A stretch of 64,000 bases of DNA. Source: JAAYJK01 sp964501655 (GTDB lineage Bacteria > Bacillota > Syntrophomonadia > Syntrophomonadales > Syntrophomonadaceae). The stretch covers positions 62,001 through 126,000 of the forward strand of contig CAZCTN010000005.1 in the NCBI GenBank assembly GCA_964501655.1, written 5' to 3'. Below the pieces are notes generated by a model, which searched no databases, was not told the DNA's origin, and saw nothing but the letters and a program-made list of their open reading frames with translations. A program made the position numbers and the translations under genes. This document shows positions 50,287-59,075 of the stretch, in pieces; within the stretch, counting starts at the first letter, position 1; each line of letters starts with the position of its first letter.

Positions 50287-51297
50287 GTGGAAAGCATCGC
50301 ATTATTGGTCATAAGTCTGGGGATTATACTGGTTGGGGCGGAGGTTTTTGTAAACGGCATCGAATGGCTGGGCAAAAAGCTGAACCTTTCGGAAGGTGCC
50401 GTTGGCAGTGTGCTGGCCGCTGTGGGCACGGCTCTGCCGGAAACCCTTATACCCATAATAGCCATATTGTCTGGCAGCAGTTCCCACGGGCATGACATCG
50501 GGATTGGCGCCATTCTAGGAGCACCATTGATGTTGTCGACCCTGGCGATGTGTGTAACCGGGTTGGCGGTAGTATTTTTCCGGCGCAAGAGAACCTTTGG
50601 AGTAAAAGTGGTAGCTGATTACTCCACCATGTCTAGAGACTTGGGTTTCTTTGTCCTGGTATATGGGGCTGCAGTTCTGGCAGGTCTGATCCCGCCCCCA
50701 TATCGCATGTGGCAGGTGGGGATCGGCATACTTCTGGTACTTTCCTATGCTGGGTATGTGCTGCTTACCCTGCTCCAGGAACGGGATATAAACTCTGATC
50801 ACGAATTGCCCAAATTCTATTTTGCCCGGAGAAGCCCTTCTCCTGCCCTGGGACTGGTCATATTTCAGGTGATATTCGCCCTGGGTTTAATAATCTTTGG
50901 TGCCGATATGTTCGTAAAATCAGTCACCCACGTGGCAGAGATGTATGCGGTTCCGGCCTTTGTGTTAGCTCTGATTATCACTCCTATAGCAACCGAATTG
51001 CCGGAAAAGTTCAACAGCGTAATCTGGATTTCCAGAAACAAAGACACTCTGGCCTTGGGCAATATAACCGGGGCTATGGTGTTTCAAAGTTCTCTTATTC
51101 CCGCCCTGGGTATATTCCTGACCCCCTGGCAGTTAACCGGCAGTGCTATGATAGTGGCCATACTGGCCATAGCCTCCGCCAGTTTCATTTTCCTGGAACT
51201 GCGAAAAAAGAAGCATATTTCAGCCTTACTGCTGATGATCGGAGGGTTGTTTTATGCCTTGTTCATCTATTTCGCCTTTACAGGTGTTATCAGCTAA
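50287..51297 (+). CDS. Sodium/calcium exchanger family transporter (CaCA)
   Basis: 336 residues, about ten transmembrane helices in two homologous halves. GSVLAAVGTALPETLIPII in the first half and ALIITPIATELPEKFNSVIW in the second are the alpha-1 and alpha-2 repeats with the acidic residues that bind the cation. It exchanges Ca2+ (or another cation) for Na+ or H+ across the membrane. I start at GTG 50287, 8 bases after GGGGG; a TTG at 50272 overlaps the site. It lies alone between hisK-like and ylbF. Confidence 0.85.
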   Translation: MESIALLVISLGIILVGAEVFVNGIEWLGKKLNLSEGAVGSVLAAVGTALPETLIPIIAILSGSSSHGHDIGIGAILGAPLMLSTLAMCVTGLAVVFFRRKRTFGVKVVADYSTMSRDLGFFVLVYGAAVLAGLIPPPYRMWQVGIGILLVLSYAGYVLLTLLQERDINSDHELPKFYFARRSPSPALGLVIFQVIFALGLIIFGADMFVKSVTHVAEMYAVPAFVLALIITPIATELPEKFNSVIWISRNKDTLALGNITGAMVFQSSLIPALGIFLTPWQLTGSAMIVAILAIASASFIFLELRKKKHISALLLMIGGLFYALFIYFAFTGVIS

Positions 51298-51422
51298 GGA
51301 ATTGAGATGAATCTCGAATTTGATCAGGCATTCAACTGGATTACCTTACCACCAGCAGTTTAATCCGGTTCTCTGCCAGATCAATACTGAGATAAATAAT
51401 TTTGATTAAGGAAGTGTATATA

Positions 51423-51773
51423 ATGTCCGGAAGTGTTAACCCGTACGACAAAGCCCACGAACTGGCAAGAGCTATCAAGGAGAGTGATACTTTCCGCAGA
51501 TACATCGAAGCTAAATACCAGGTCGAGCAAATACCTGAGTATAAAGAACAGATATATCAGCTGAGAGAGAAACAGATGGAGATCAATCGAGCCCAGGTTT
51601 TGGGACAAGATCCGGCTCCAGCATTGATTCAGGGTCTGACTCTGGAATTTGCCCAGCTCAGCCAAAAAAAAGAAATCGCCGACTTTTTTGCAGCAGAAGC
51701 GCGTTTCATCGAGATGTTCAATGATGTTCAGGAAATAATTCAGAAGAGTATCAAAGAGGATTTTGGCGATTAG
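51423..51773 (+). CDS. YlbF/YmcA family protein
   Basis: 116 residues, all helical. SVNPYDKAHELARAIKESDTF, then LREKQMEINRAQVLGQDP, and FNDVQEIIQKSIKEDFG match the small YlbF family (DUF964). In Bacillus YlbF, YmcA and YaaT form a complex with a 4Fe-4S cluster that modulates RNase Y and Spo0A phosphorylation; this copy has no cysteine. AAGGAAGTG precedes the ATG. The 3' neighbour is gdhA, 246 bases away. Confidence 0.75.
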   Translation: MSGSVNPYDKAHELARAIKESDTFRRYIEAKYQVEQIPEYKEQIYQLREKQMEINRAQVLGQDPAPALIQGLTLEFAQLSQKKEIADFFAAEARFIEMFNDVQEIIQKSIKEDFGD

Positions 51774-51900
51774 TCGCTGGATGGGACTGGTTTTTCCCCG
51801 GTCCGGGAAGCTGTCGGGCAGATTGTGCCGGCAGCTGCAGTACTTATTGCCGGAATTACTGCTTGTGGATGGACAGTAACTGCATTTGGCATGTACCGGA

Positions 51901-51930
51901 TATATTGTATGTAAAAATGAATACAATATA
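51901..51930. repeat. Perfect 10-bp inverted repeat ahead of gdhA
   Basis: TATATTGTAT, ten bases, ATACAATATA. It lies 90 bases before the gdhA start and could be an operator or part of a promoter region. Confidence 0.65.
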
Positions 51931-52019
51931 TTTGTTCCAAAACTATTTACTTGCCAGGGCTTATAAATAATAATTGGGATGGTTGATAGTTGAAGAAATC
52001 CAAAGGGGGAAAACGCAGT

Positions 52020-53354
52020 ATGTCATATGTTAACGAGTTAATGGAGAGAGTTATCCAGAGAAATCCTAATGAACCCGAGTTTTTACAGGCAGCCAGGGAG
52101 GTGCTGGAATCCCTCGAACCAGTCATGGAAAGACATCCAGAATACGTTGATTCCGGGCTTTTCGACAGAATAGTGGAACCGGAACGGCAGGTTATATTCC
52201 GAGTGCCCTGGGTAGATGATAAAGGAGACGTACAGGTAAATCGTGGCTTTAGGGTAGAGTTCAGCAGCGCCATTGGTCCTTATAAAGGCGGACTGAGGTT
52301 TCATCCCTCGGTTAATCTTAGCATTATCAAATTTCTAGGCTTTGAACAGATTTTCAAGAATTCTCTAACCGGACTTCCCATAGGCGGGGGTAAAGGCGGC
52401 AGCGACTTTGATCCCAAGGGGAAATCCGATGAAGAGGTAATGCGATTCTGTCAGAGCTTTATGACCGAATTATATCGTCATATCGGTGCCGACACCGATG
52501 TTCCAGCAGGAGATATCGGTGTAGGCGGGCGAGAAATAGGTTATCTGTTCGGACAGTACAAGAGAATAGTCAATCGTTTTGAAGGCGTATTGACTGGAAA
52601 AGGTCTGACCTGGGGAGGAAGCTTGGGCCGGACGGAAGCCACCGGATTTGGCCTGGTATATTTTGTGGAAGAAATGCTGAAGAGCAAGGGGGAAACCTTT
52701 GCCGGAAAGCGGGTCGTGGTATCCGGATCAGGCAACGTAGCCATCTACGCCGCTCAGAAGGTTAAACAGCTGGGAGGCGAAGTGGTTGCCATGAGTGATT
52801 CCAACGGATACTTCGTAGACGAAAAGGGAGTAAATCTTAATACTATTAAATTGCTCAAAGAAATACAGAGAAAGAGATGCAAGGAATATTTGGCGGTACA
52901 TGATCATGCTTCTTACTTTGAGGGATGTGATGACATATGGAACATACCCTGCGATATTGCGTTGCCCTGTGCCACCCAGAACGAGATCAGTGAACAGGCA
53001 GCTAAAACCCTGGTTGCCAACGGCTGCATAGCAGTGGGAGAAGGTGCCAATATGCCCTCCACTCCCGAAGCAGTCAAGGTGTTTTTGGACAACAAGGTTT
53101 TGTTTGGCCCCGGAAAAGCTGCCAATGCAGGAGGGGTAGCAGTATCTGCCCTGGAGATGTCCCAGAACAGCATGCGTTATTCCTGGACCTTTGATGAGGT
53201 GGATGCCAAGCTGAAAGACATTATGGTTAATATTCATCGGAAATCCTTTGAAGCTGCAAACGAATACGGACACAGCGGCAACCTGGTGGCAGGTGCCAAT
53301 ATCGCTGGTTTCCTGAAAGTAGCCGAGGCTATGTACAGTCACGGTATTGTGTAA
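52020..53354 (+). CDS. gdhA: NADP-type glutamate dehydrogenase
   Basis: 444 residues, the normal length of the hexameric clostridial/E. coli type. GFRVEFSSAIGPYKGGLRFH and LPIGGGKGGSDFDPKGKSD contain the substrate lysines; DVPAGDIGVGGREIGY and VVVSGSGNVAIYAAQK are the second substrate and nucleotide-binding motifs. It interconverts glutamate and 2-oxoglutarate plus ammonia. The ATG at 52020 has AAAGGGGGA nine bases upstream; a TTG 30 bases earlier is not needed. Terminator at 53392. Confidence 0.94.
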   Translation: MSYVNELMERVIQRNPNEPEFLQAAREVLESLEPVMERHPEYVDSGLFDRIVEPERQVIFRVPWVDDKGDVQVNRGFRVEFSSAIGPYKGGLRFHPSVNLSIIKFLGFEQIFKNSLTGLPIGGGKGGSDFDPKGKSDEEVMRFCQSFMTELYRHIGADTDVPAGDIGVGGREIGYLFGQYKRIVNRFEGVLTGKGLTWGGSLGRTEATGFGLVYFVEEMLKSKGETFAGKRVVVSGSGNVAIYAAQKVKQLGGEVVAMSDSNGYFVDEKGVNLNTIKLLKEIQRKRCKEYLAVHDHASYFEGCDDIWNIPCDIALPCATQNEISEQAAKTLVANGCIAVGEGANMPSTPEAVKVFLDNKVLFGPGKAANAGGVAVSALEMSQNSMRYSWTFDEVDAKLKDIMVNIHRKSFEAANEYGHSGNLVAGANIAGFLKVAEAMYSHGIV

Positions 53355-53391
53355 AACCGATTTATACCCTGACTGAAGTTGAGTAGAATAC

Positions 53392-53428
53392 AGAGGGAGA
53401 AACCGTAAGGGCTCTCCCTCTATTTTTT
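53392..53428 (+). terminator. Terminator of gdhA
   Basis: AGAGGGAGA and TCTCCCTCT form a 9-bp stem, followed by a run of six T. Confidence 0.9.
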
Positions 53429-53570
53429 CGGTAATACTTGAGATTAGCTATCTGACCGGCATGCAGAACTGCTTCTCTCTACCATCGTTGCAAACCGCAT
53501 ACTGTGAATCCGATTTCTATGTTATAATGACAATTGCATAAGACCTGAGGCAGTTTTAGGAGGAGATCAA

Positions 53571-54542
53571 ATGAAAATACCATCATGGTTATTGTTGCTT
53601 TTACTGGCTACCGTCCTGTTTTTGACTGGATGCGGTAATACTTCCACAGCGGAAGAATATGTGGGGGAAGTTGACGGGATAAAAATTACCCGATCAGAAT
53701 ACCATGAACGCTGTGTTCTCCTGCAGTCAACATACAAGATTCAGCAGGAGGTTTACACTGGTACAACAGTAGAGGAATTATCTGCAGATGTTTTGAAGGA
53801 ACTGGAAGACGGGGCCTTTGATGACATGGTATATCAGAAACTGCTGCTCAGAGAAGCAGAAAACCGGAAGATTAAGGTAACAGAGGAAGAAGTGGCTCAG
53901 GCTATAGATGAGTTTAAACTGGATCAGTTGCAGGGTAATGAGGAGAACTACAGCAGCTTTCTGGAACAGACGGGTTTGGATGACGAAAAATTCAAACAGG
54001 AAATGAAAATGGAACTTATCATTTCCAGAGTCCGAGATGATATAACCGCAAACATTTCGGTAACTGAGGAGGAAGCACAGGCTTATTATGATGAGAATTC
54101 TTCCCTGTATACCCAGCCGGCCGGGATTCAGATATCCCACATCCTGGTTGACAGCGAGGAACAGGCCAACCAGATTCTGGATAAACTGAACTCCGGAGAG
54201 GATTTTCCCCAGCTGGCCCGGGAGTTTTCCCAGTGCGGCAGTGCCAGTGAAGGGGGAGACCTGGGTATTGTCAACGAAGCTACCACCTTTGTGCCGGAAT
54301 TTCTCAGCGCAGCCCTGGCACTGGAAACCGGTGAGATAACCAAAAAGCCGGTTAAAAGTGATTTCGGATATCATATAATAAAGGCCGGAGAAAGGCAGGA
54401 GGAATCCATACAGGAGTTCGCTTCAGTAAAGAACAGCATATTGATCCAGCTGCAGCAGCAAAAAGAAACCGGGGCCTTTAATGATTTTGTGGAAGAATTG
54501 AAGCATACCGCAGATATAAAAGATTATCGAGATTCTGAATAA
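53571..54542 (+). CDS. PrsA-like peptidyl-prolyl isomerase lipoprotein
   Basis: 323 residues. The signal sequence ends in FLTGCGNT, a lipobox with Cys near residue 21. An N-terminal SurA/PrsA-like helical part is followed by a parvulin domain from about residue 190: IQISHILVDSEEQANQIL, EFSQCGSASEGGDLGIV and FGYHIIKAGE. It should assist folding of exported proteins outside the membrane. AGGAGGAG precedes the ATG. It stands alone with its own terminator. Confidence 0.88.
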   Translation: MKIPSWLLLLLLATVLFLTGCGNTSTAEEYVGEVDGIKITRSEYHERCVLLQSTYKIQQEVYTGTTVEELSADVLKELEDGAFDDMVYQKLLLREAENRKIKVTEEEVAQAIDEFKLDQLQGNEENYSSFLEQTGLDDEKFKQEMKMELIISRVRDDITANISVTEEEAQAYYDENSSLYTQPAGIQISHILVDSEEQANQILDKLNSGEDFPQLAREFSQCGSASEGGDLGIVNEATTFVPEFLSAALALETGEITKKPVKSDFGYHIIKAGERQEESIQEFASVKNSILIQLQQQKETGAFNDFVEELKHTADIKDYRDSE

Positions 54543-54589
54543 GATTCTTATGGATCTACAGCCCGTAAAGGGACATCAATTCATAACGT

Positions 54590-54613
54590 AAAGCGCTCTT
54601 CGGAGTGCTTTTT
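54590..54613 (+). terminator. Terminator after the PrsA-like gene
   Basis: AAAGCGCTC, a TTCG tetraloop and GAGTGCTTTTT. An extra-stable hairpin with T tract. Confidence 0.9.
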
Positions 54614-54644
54614 ACTTGCGTCAGGCCTGTAGAGTCGAATCTGG

Positions 54645-54690
54645 TTGTGCTTTTGGTTTAAATTATATACAATAATGATAATTATTATCA
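54645..54690 (+). promoter_or_regulatory. fur promoter with overlapping Fur box
   Basis: TTGTGC, 17 bases, TACAAT at 54668-54673. The predicted start falls within TGATAATTATTATCA at 54676-54690, a perfect 7-1-7 Fur box. Iron-bound Fur should therefore block its own operon. Confidence 0.8.
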
Positions 54691-54709
54691 CACAAAGGGG
54701 CGGTGGTTT

Positions 54710-55135
54710 ATGGATTCCATACATGCCAAGCTGCACGAGCATAATTATCGTCTTACCGGTCAAAGAAAAGCGGTATTAAACGTAATGGTCGAGAATCAGG
54801 GGCGGCATTTATCTGCCGAAGAGGTTCTATGGGAGGCCAGGAAGATTTTTCCTAATATTGGTATAGCCACCGTATACCGGACTTTGGAAAAACTGGCCAG
54901 CCTGGAGCTCTTGCACAAAACCATGTTCGAAGGCAACAGATATCGTTATGAACTAGCGGAAAAGAACCGTCACCGCCACCATCACGTGGTTTGCCTTGCC
55001 TGTGGTCAGATATCGGAAGTATCCGGTGACTTGCTGCACGAGCTGGAGAGTAAGCTGGATGAGCAGGGATACAAAATAATCGACCACGAATTAAAGTTTT
55101 TCGGCTATTGCCCCTTTTGCAATCCAGATAAATAG
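54710..55135 (+). CDS. fur: Fur family metalloregulator
   Basis: 141 residues. The winged-helix N-terminus (KLHEHNYRLTGQRKAVLNVM; IATVYRTLEKLASLELLHK) and the C-terminal metal/dimer domain (NRHRHHHVVCLACGQISEV, and YCPFCN with the second CxxC) are complete. It binds Fe2+ or another metal and represses iron uptake. The Fur box over its own promoter and the feoB-feoA genes immediately downstream support an iron sensor rather than PerR or Zur. The 5' distance to feoB is 39 bases. Confidence 0.9.
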   Translation: MDSIHAKLHEHNYRLTGQRKAVLNVMVENQGRHLSAEEVLWEARKIFPNIGIATVYRTLEKLASLELLHKTMFEGNRYRYELAEKNRHRHHHVVCLACGQISEVSGDLLHELESKLDEQGYKIIDHELKFFGYCPFCNPDK

Positions 55136-55174
55136 AAGTATTGTCCAGGCTAATTCTAATGCAGGAGGCAGCTT

Positions 55175-56932
55175 ATGACCATAGTAATGCTGGGAAATCC
55201 CAATGTCGGCAAAAGCCTGGTTTTGAACCGCCTTACCGGGAGCAGCTTTACGGTTTCTAATTATGGCGGAACTTCCCTGGAAATTAGCCAGGCGATACTG
55301 AATCTGCCCAACCGGAGAATAAAAGTAATAGATACTCCGGGAGTATACTCCATATTTTCCCGGGGACAGGATCAGCAGATTCTGAAGGACTTACTAAAGG
55401 AACAGGAACCTGATTTGATTATCAATGTTCTGGATGCTGCCAATTTGGAGCGAAATCTCCTTCTAACCTTCGAACTCAAGGAACTGGATATTCCCATGAT
55501 AGTGCTGCTGAATCAGATTGACCGGGCGCGAAGGATAGGAATACATATCCAGCGGGAGCGGCTGGAGAAAATAATCGGAGCTCCGGTGTTATTCTTCTCA
55601 GCTGTTACCGGAGAAGGCTTAATGGAATTGATGCAGACCCTGGAGAAGGACAGCAGGCAATTTAATTACTCCAGCAGCATAGATAATCTTCTGCCAGGGG
55701 AAAGTTGCCATCAATGCACCTGGAAATGCAGTGACTGTACCATCAGCTCTGAAAGTTGTGTTAGTTCAGAAGATTTTAGAAGGGCAGAACTGGCTAGATA
55801 TACAGCTAGACTGGTTGTCCACCGCCAGAGTGAAGAGCAGCGCTACTGGGTCCATAGAGCCGAGGAGATATTGGATCAGCCGGGGGCGGGCACCGTTGTC
55901 TTGTTATTACTGGTGTTTCTGGGATTTTTTATTCTACTCAAATTTATCGAGCTGAGCGAAGGTCCCATCAGCGCCATGTTGGATCCCCTAAATATGATCA
56001 TCGAGAATTTTCTGTCGGGTATACTGCCCCCGGGGATGATGAATAATATATTATCGAAAGCTATTCCTGAAGGACTTATAATACCTTTTACCATAATCAT
56101 GCCGGCCATGTTAATGGTTAGTTTCTTGATGTCGGTGCTGGAGGATACCGGCATCCTTCCGCGCTATTCCATTGCCTTGGAAAGGGCTGGGAGATTGCTG
56201 GGAGTATCCGGTCAGGCGGTTATTCCTCTTTCTCTAGGTTTTGGCTGCCGTACCCCCGCTATTATGGCTTCTCGTCTGATGCCTACCATGGCGGAGAGGT
56301 TTATTGTAATCACTGTCCTCAGCATTGTTATCCCCTGTGCCGCCACAATAGGAGTAATGGCGGCGGTGATAGCGGCCTTCGATGCTTCATTGACAGTATT
56401 GCTGATCACCATGCTGTTGGTGTTGATGATTCTTAGCTATATTCTCAGCCGCAGCATGCCCAGACAGGAGATGTTCGTGTATGAACTCCCTCCCTTGCGC
56501 ATACCTGACCGAACCAATGTACTTAAAAAGGTTCGTATGCGATTTTCCGGTTTCTTTACCGAAGTATTGCCTTTGCTTCTGGTGATGAACATTATTATTC
56601 GAGCTTTGATGGAATCGGGCTTCTTTGAGCTGTTTCATTCCCTGGAAGGCTTTACCCGGGCATTATTTGGCATTCCGGCCGATGCCTTTGTGGCAGTGCT
56701 GGTTACCATGTTTCAGCGTTATCTGGCCCCGCTGGTCTTATTAAACGCCAGCCTAAACCCAAGAGAAGCAACTATTGCTATTGCCATGATATCTTTATCT
56801 CTGCCCTGTCTGCCGGTAATGGTCATGACGGTCAGGGAGATAGGTGCCAAAGGATTGATAAAAATACTGGCCATGGGCCTGGCCACTTCTTTTTTGGTTG
56901 GTGCGGCATTAAATATAATATTACCTGGGTAG
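55175..56932 (+). CDS. feoB: Ferrous iron transporter B
   Basis: 585 residues, on the short side for FeoB. The N-terminal G domain has GNPNVGKSLVLNRLTG (G1), GTSLE-like G2 NYGGTSLEI, DTPG (G3), NQID (G4) and FFSAVTGEG (G5). A cysteine cluster CHQCTWKCSDC lies between the G domain and the membrane part at about residue 180. The membrane domain begins near residue 245 and contains the gate motif GFGCRTPAIMASR and a second Gate half. GTP-driven Fe2+ uptake. GGAGG precedes the ATG. feoA follows 10 bases after. Confidence 0.92.
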   Translation: MTIVMLGNPNVGKSLVLNRLTGSSFTVSNYGGTSLEISQAILNLPNRRIKVIDTPGVYSIFSRGQDQQILKDLLKEQEPDLIINVLDAANLERNLLLTFELKELDIPMIVLLNQIDRARRIGIHIQRERLEKIIGAPVLFFSAVTGEGLMELMQTLEKDSRQFNYSSSIDNLLPGESCHQCTWKCSDCTISSESCVSSEDFRRAELARYTARLVVHRQSEEQRYWVHRAEEILDQPGAGTVVLLLLVFLGFFILLKFIELSEGPISAMLDPLNMIIENFLSGILPPGMMNNILSKAIPEGLIIPFTIIMPAMLMVSFLMSVLEDTGILPRYSIALERAGRLLGVSGQAVIPLSLGFGCRTPAIMASRLMPTMAERFIVITVLSIVIPCAATIGVMAAVIAAFDASLTVLLITMLLVLMILSYILSRSMPRQEMFVYELPPLRIPDRTNVLKKVRMRFSGFFTEVLPLLLVMNIIIRALMESGFFELFHSLEGFTRALFGIPADAFVAVLVTMFQRYLAPLVLLNASLNPREATIAIAMISLSLPCLPVMVMTVREIGAKGLIKILAMGLATSFLVGAALNIILPG

Positions 56933-56942
56933 GAGGAGAATC

Positions 56943-57227
56943 ATGTATCTAAAGGATATGAAACCCGGACAGAGGGGAATGGTAGTGAAGGTCACTAAAG
57001 GGCATGCTGCTGAAAGGCGTCTGTTCGAGATAGGGCTGGTACCGGGTACCAGAGTGGAAGTTCTTTCTCGTCATCCATTCAAGGGGCCTTTGCTGCTTCA
57101 AATAGGTGAGGCCCGGGTAGCATTGGGAATGGGGATAGCAGAGGCGGTGGAGGTTGACTTGAGGATGGAGGACGCCAGCACTGGATTCAATATACCGTCT
57201 AGGACAGATGATTTGCCGGACAAATAA
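56943..57227 (+). CDS. feoA: FeoA family protein
   Basis: 94 residues, SH3-like fold. MKPGQRGMVVKVTKGHAAERRLFEIGLVPG is the usual N-terminal part. It assists FeoB by an unknown mechanism. The order feoB then feoA is the reverse of the E. coli order. RBS GGAGGAG lies in front. Confidence 0.9.
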   Translation: MYLKDMKPGQRGMVVKVTKGHAAERRLFEIGLVPGTRVEVLSRHPFKGPLLLQIGEARVALGMGIAEAVEVDLRMEDASTGFNIPSRTDDLPDK

Positions 57228-57324
57228 CCAAGCCCAAAGCTCTTCCCCGTTTCATAAGTACAGTATTATTAGGGACATGGTTGAATAATTAGACGTATAA
57301 TCTTCGGTTATGATAAAATATATT

Positions 57325-57340
57325 CGAAAATGCGTTTTCG
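57325..57340. promoter_or_regulatory. Palindrome ahead of the sufC-like gene
   Basis: CGAAAA, TGCG, TTTTCG, 22 bases before the sufC start. It may be an operator or a leader hairpin. Confidence 0.35.
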
Positions 57341-57361
57341 CAAGCAGTGGAGGGCAAAAAA

Positions 57362-58108
57362 ATGTTAGAATTGAAGAATCTGAGCATGACCATAAATGAT
57401 AATAATGGGGCGGGGCGAGAGATAATTCGAGGAGTTGACCTGGAATTTGAAAAGGGCAAGGTCTATGCAATTACCGGACCCAATGGAGGAGGCAAGACTT
57501 CTATTGCCAAGCTGGTGATGGGGATATTTACACCGGCCAACGGCAAGATACTCTTGAACGGCGAAGATATTACCGGGCTTAGTATCAGTGAGAGAGCCCA
57601 CCGGGGCATTACTTATGCTTTTCAACAGCCACCCCGCTTCAAAGGACTAACTATCGAAGATCTGATCAGGATTGCCCGGCCGAGCATAGATCAGCTGGCT
57701 TTAAGGAGCACTATGAGAGATGTAGGTCTGTGTCCGGAGGATTATCTAACCCGTGATGTAGGACCGGGTTTGAGTGGGGGAGAGATGAAAAGGGTAGAGA
57801 TTGCCCAGGTGCTAGCTCGGGATGCGGAAGTTACGATATTCGACGAGCCCGAGGCCGGGGTTGATTTGTGGACTATTCAGAAGCTTATCGGCATTCTCTA
57901 TCGCAAGTTTAAAGACAACCCCAATGCCACAACCATCATTATCACCCATAATGAAAACATACTGCGCATTTGTGATGAGATAATCGTGATTGAAGGGGGC
58001 AGGGTACAGGCTCGGGGGACCAGGGAAGAGATATGGCACTTAATCAAGGACGACGTTGAATGTAAAATGAAGGAACAGTGTGGAGAGTTGTTAACTTATG
58101 AAGTTTGA
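57362..58108 (+). CDS. sufC: SufC-like Fe-S assembly ATPase (minimal SUF/SMS system)
   Basis: 248 residues, soluble ABC ATPase. Walker A ITGPNGGGKTSIAKLVMG, signature GLSGGEMKRVEIAQVLA, Walker B VTIFDEPEAGVDLW and switch His in IIITHNENIL. The EAGVD in Walker B and lack of a membrane partner mark the SufC type. ATG at 57362 has GGAGGG seven bases upstream; the GTG at 57347 overlaps it. It overlaps the SufB-like gene by 11 bases, a strong sign of coupled synthesis. No sufS, sufU or third suf gene adjoins. Confidence 0.87.
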   Translation: MLELKNLSMTINDNNGAGREIIRGVDLEFEKGKVYAITGPNGGGKTSIAKLVMGIFTPANGKILLNGEDITGLSISERAHRGITYAFQQPPRFKGLTIEDLIRIARPSIDQLALRSTMRDVGLCPEDYLTRDVGPGLSGGEMKRVEIAQVLARDAEVTIFDEPEAGVDLWTIQKLIGILYRKFKDNPNATTIIITHNENILRICDEIIVIEGGRVQARGTREEIWHLIKDDVECKMKEQCGELLTYEV

Positions 58109-59018
58109 TAATTTAAGTTTAGATCTTTTGAATAGCATAAGCGATTTGACCCGGGTACCGGATGGAGCCGTTAATATCAGGGTGGATGGAGAGGCAGTGG
58201 TTCGTAATTCTTCGCCTAATGTTACTATCACCCCCCGGGAAGATGGCAAGGGTTTTGTTTTGGAGGTGCGGCCGGGAACAGCAGAAATCATTCATGTGCC
58301 GGTGCTTATAACCAGGGCTGGTATTCAGGAGACGGTTTATAATAATTTTTTGATTGGCGAAGATTCGGAGGTTACTATCATAGCTGGATGCGGGATTCAT
58401 AATCCCAGCCACAGTGATTCCCAACATGACGGAGTCCATGAATTCTTAGTCAAGCCCGGGGCCCGTTTGAAGTATATTGAAAAGCATCTGGGCCAGGGAT
58501 CGGGCGAGGGCAAGCGAATAATGAACCCGACTACCAGGATAACCTTGCAAAGCGGTGCTGCGGCGGAAATGGAGATGACCCAGATAAAAGGGGTTGACGA
58601 CACGGTTCGTTCAACCCTGGCATACATTGAGGATCAGGCCAGTCTGAAAATCGTAGAAAGGCTTATGACCGAAGGGGATCAGGCAGCTGAATCCGACGTA
58701 CAGTTGAATATAGTCGGCAAAGGCGGCAGCGGTCAGATAATATCCCGATCAGTAGCCCGGGGAAATTCAGTTCAGGTATTTCGGGCTTCACTGGTAGGAC
58801 AGATTGAATGTAACGGTCATGTAGAATGTGATTCCATCATTATGGACAAGGCCAGAATAAGTTCCATTCCCCAGCTGGAAGCTGAAGACTCTGAAGCGGT
58901 TTTGACCCACGAAGCGGCTATCGGAAAGATTGCCGGCGAGCAGCTGGTCAAACTCATGTCACTGGGATTAACCGAACAGGAGGCAGTTGATGTTATAATA
59001 GACGGTTTTCTGCGATAA
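58098..59018 (+). CDS. sufB: SufB/SufD-type scaffold protein
   Basis: 306 residues, shorter than SufB of larger operons (about 460). FLIGEDSEVTIIAGCGIHNPS, VKPGARLKYIEKHLGQG and GQIECNGHVECDSIIMDKA with Cys and Glu positions belong to the beta-helix core; AIGKIAGEQLVKLMSLGL, EQEAVDVIIDGFL is the C-terminal helix pair. With SufC alone it forms a two-component SUF-like system (called SMS), taken as the simplest Fe-S assembly machine and common in anaerobes. Confidence 0.87.
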   Translation: MKFDNLSLDLLNSISDLTRVPDGAVNIRVDGEAVVRNSSPNVTITPREDGKGFVLEVRPGTAEIIHVPVLITRAGIQETVYNNFLIGEDSEVTIIAGCGIHNPSHSDSQHDGVHEFLVKPGARLKYIEKHLGQGSGEGKRIMNPTTRITLQSGAAAEMEMTQIKGVDDTVRSTLAYIEDQASLKIVERLMTEGDQAAESDVQLNIVGKGGSGQIISRSVARGNSVQVFRASLVGQIECNGHVECDSIIMDKARISSIPQLEAEDSEAVLTHEAAIGKIAGEQLVKLMSLGLTEQEAVDVIIDGFLR

Positions 59019-59075
59019 AAGCCAACCAGCAAGGTGTTATTGGGCTCATAATTTAGTGACAGGCGGGTGGATGGA

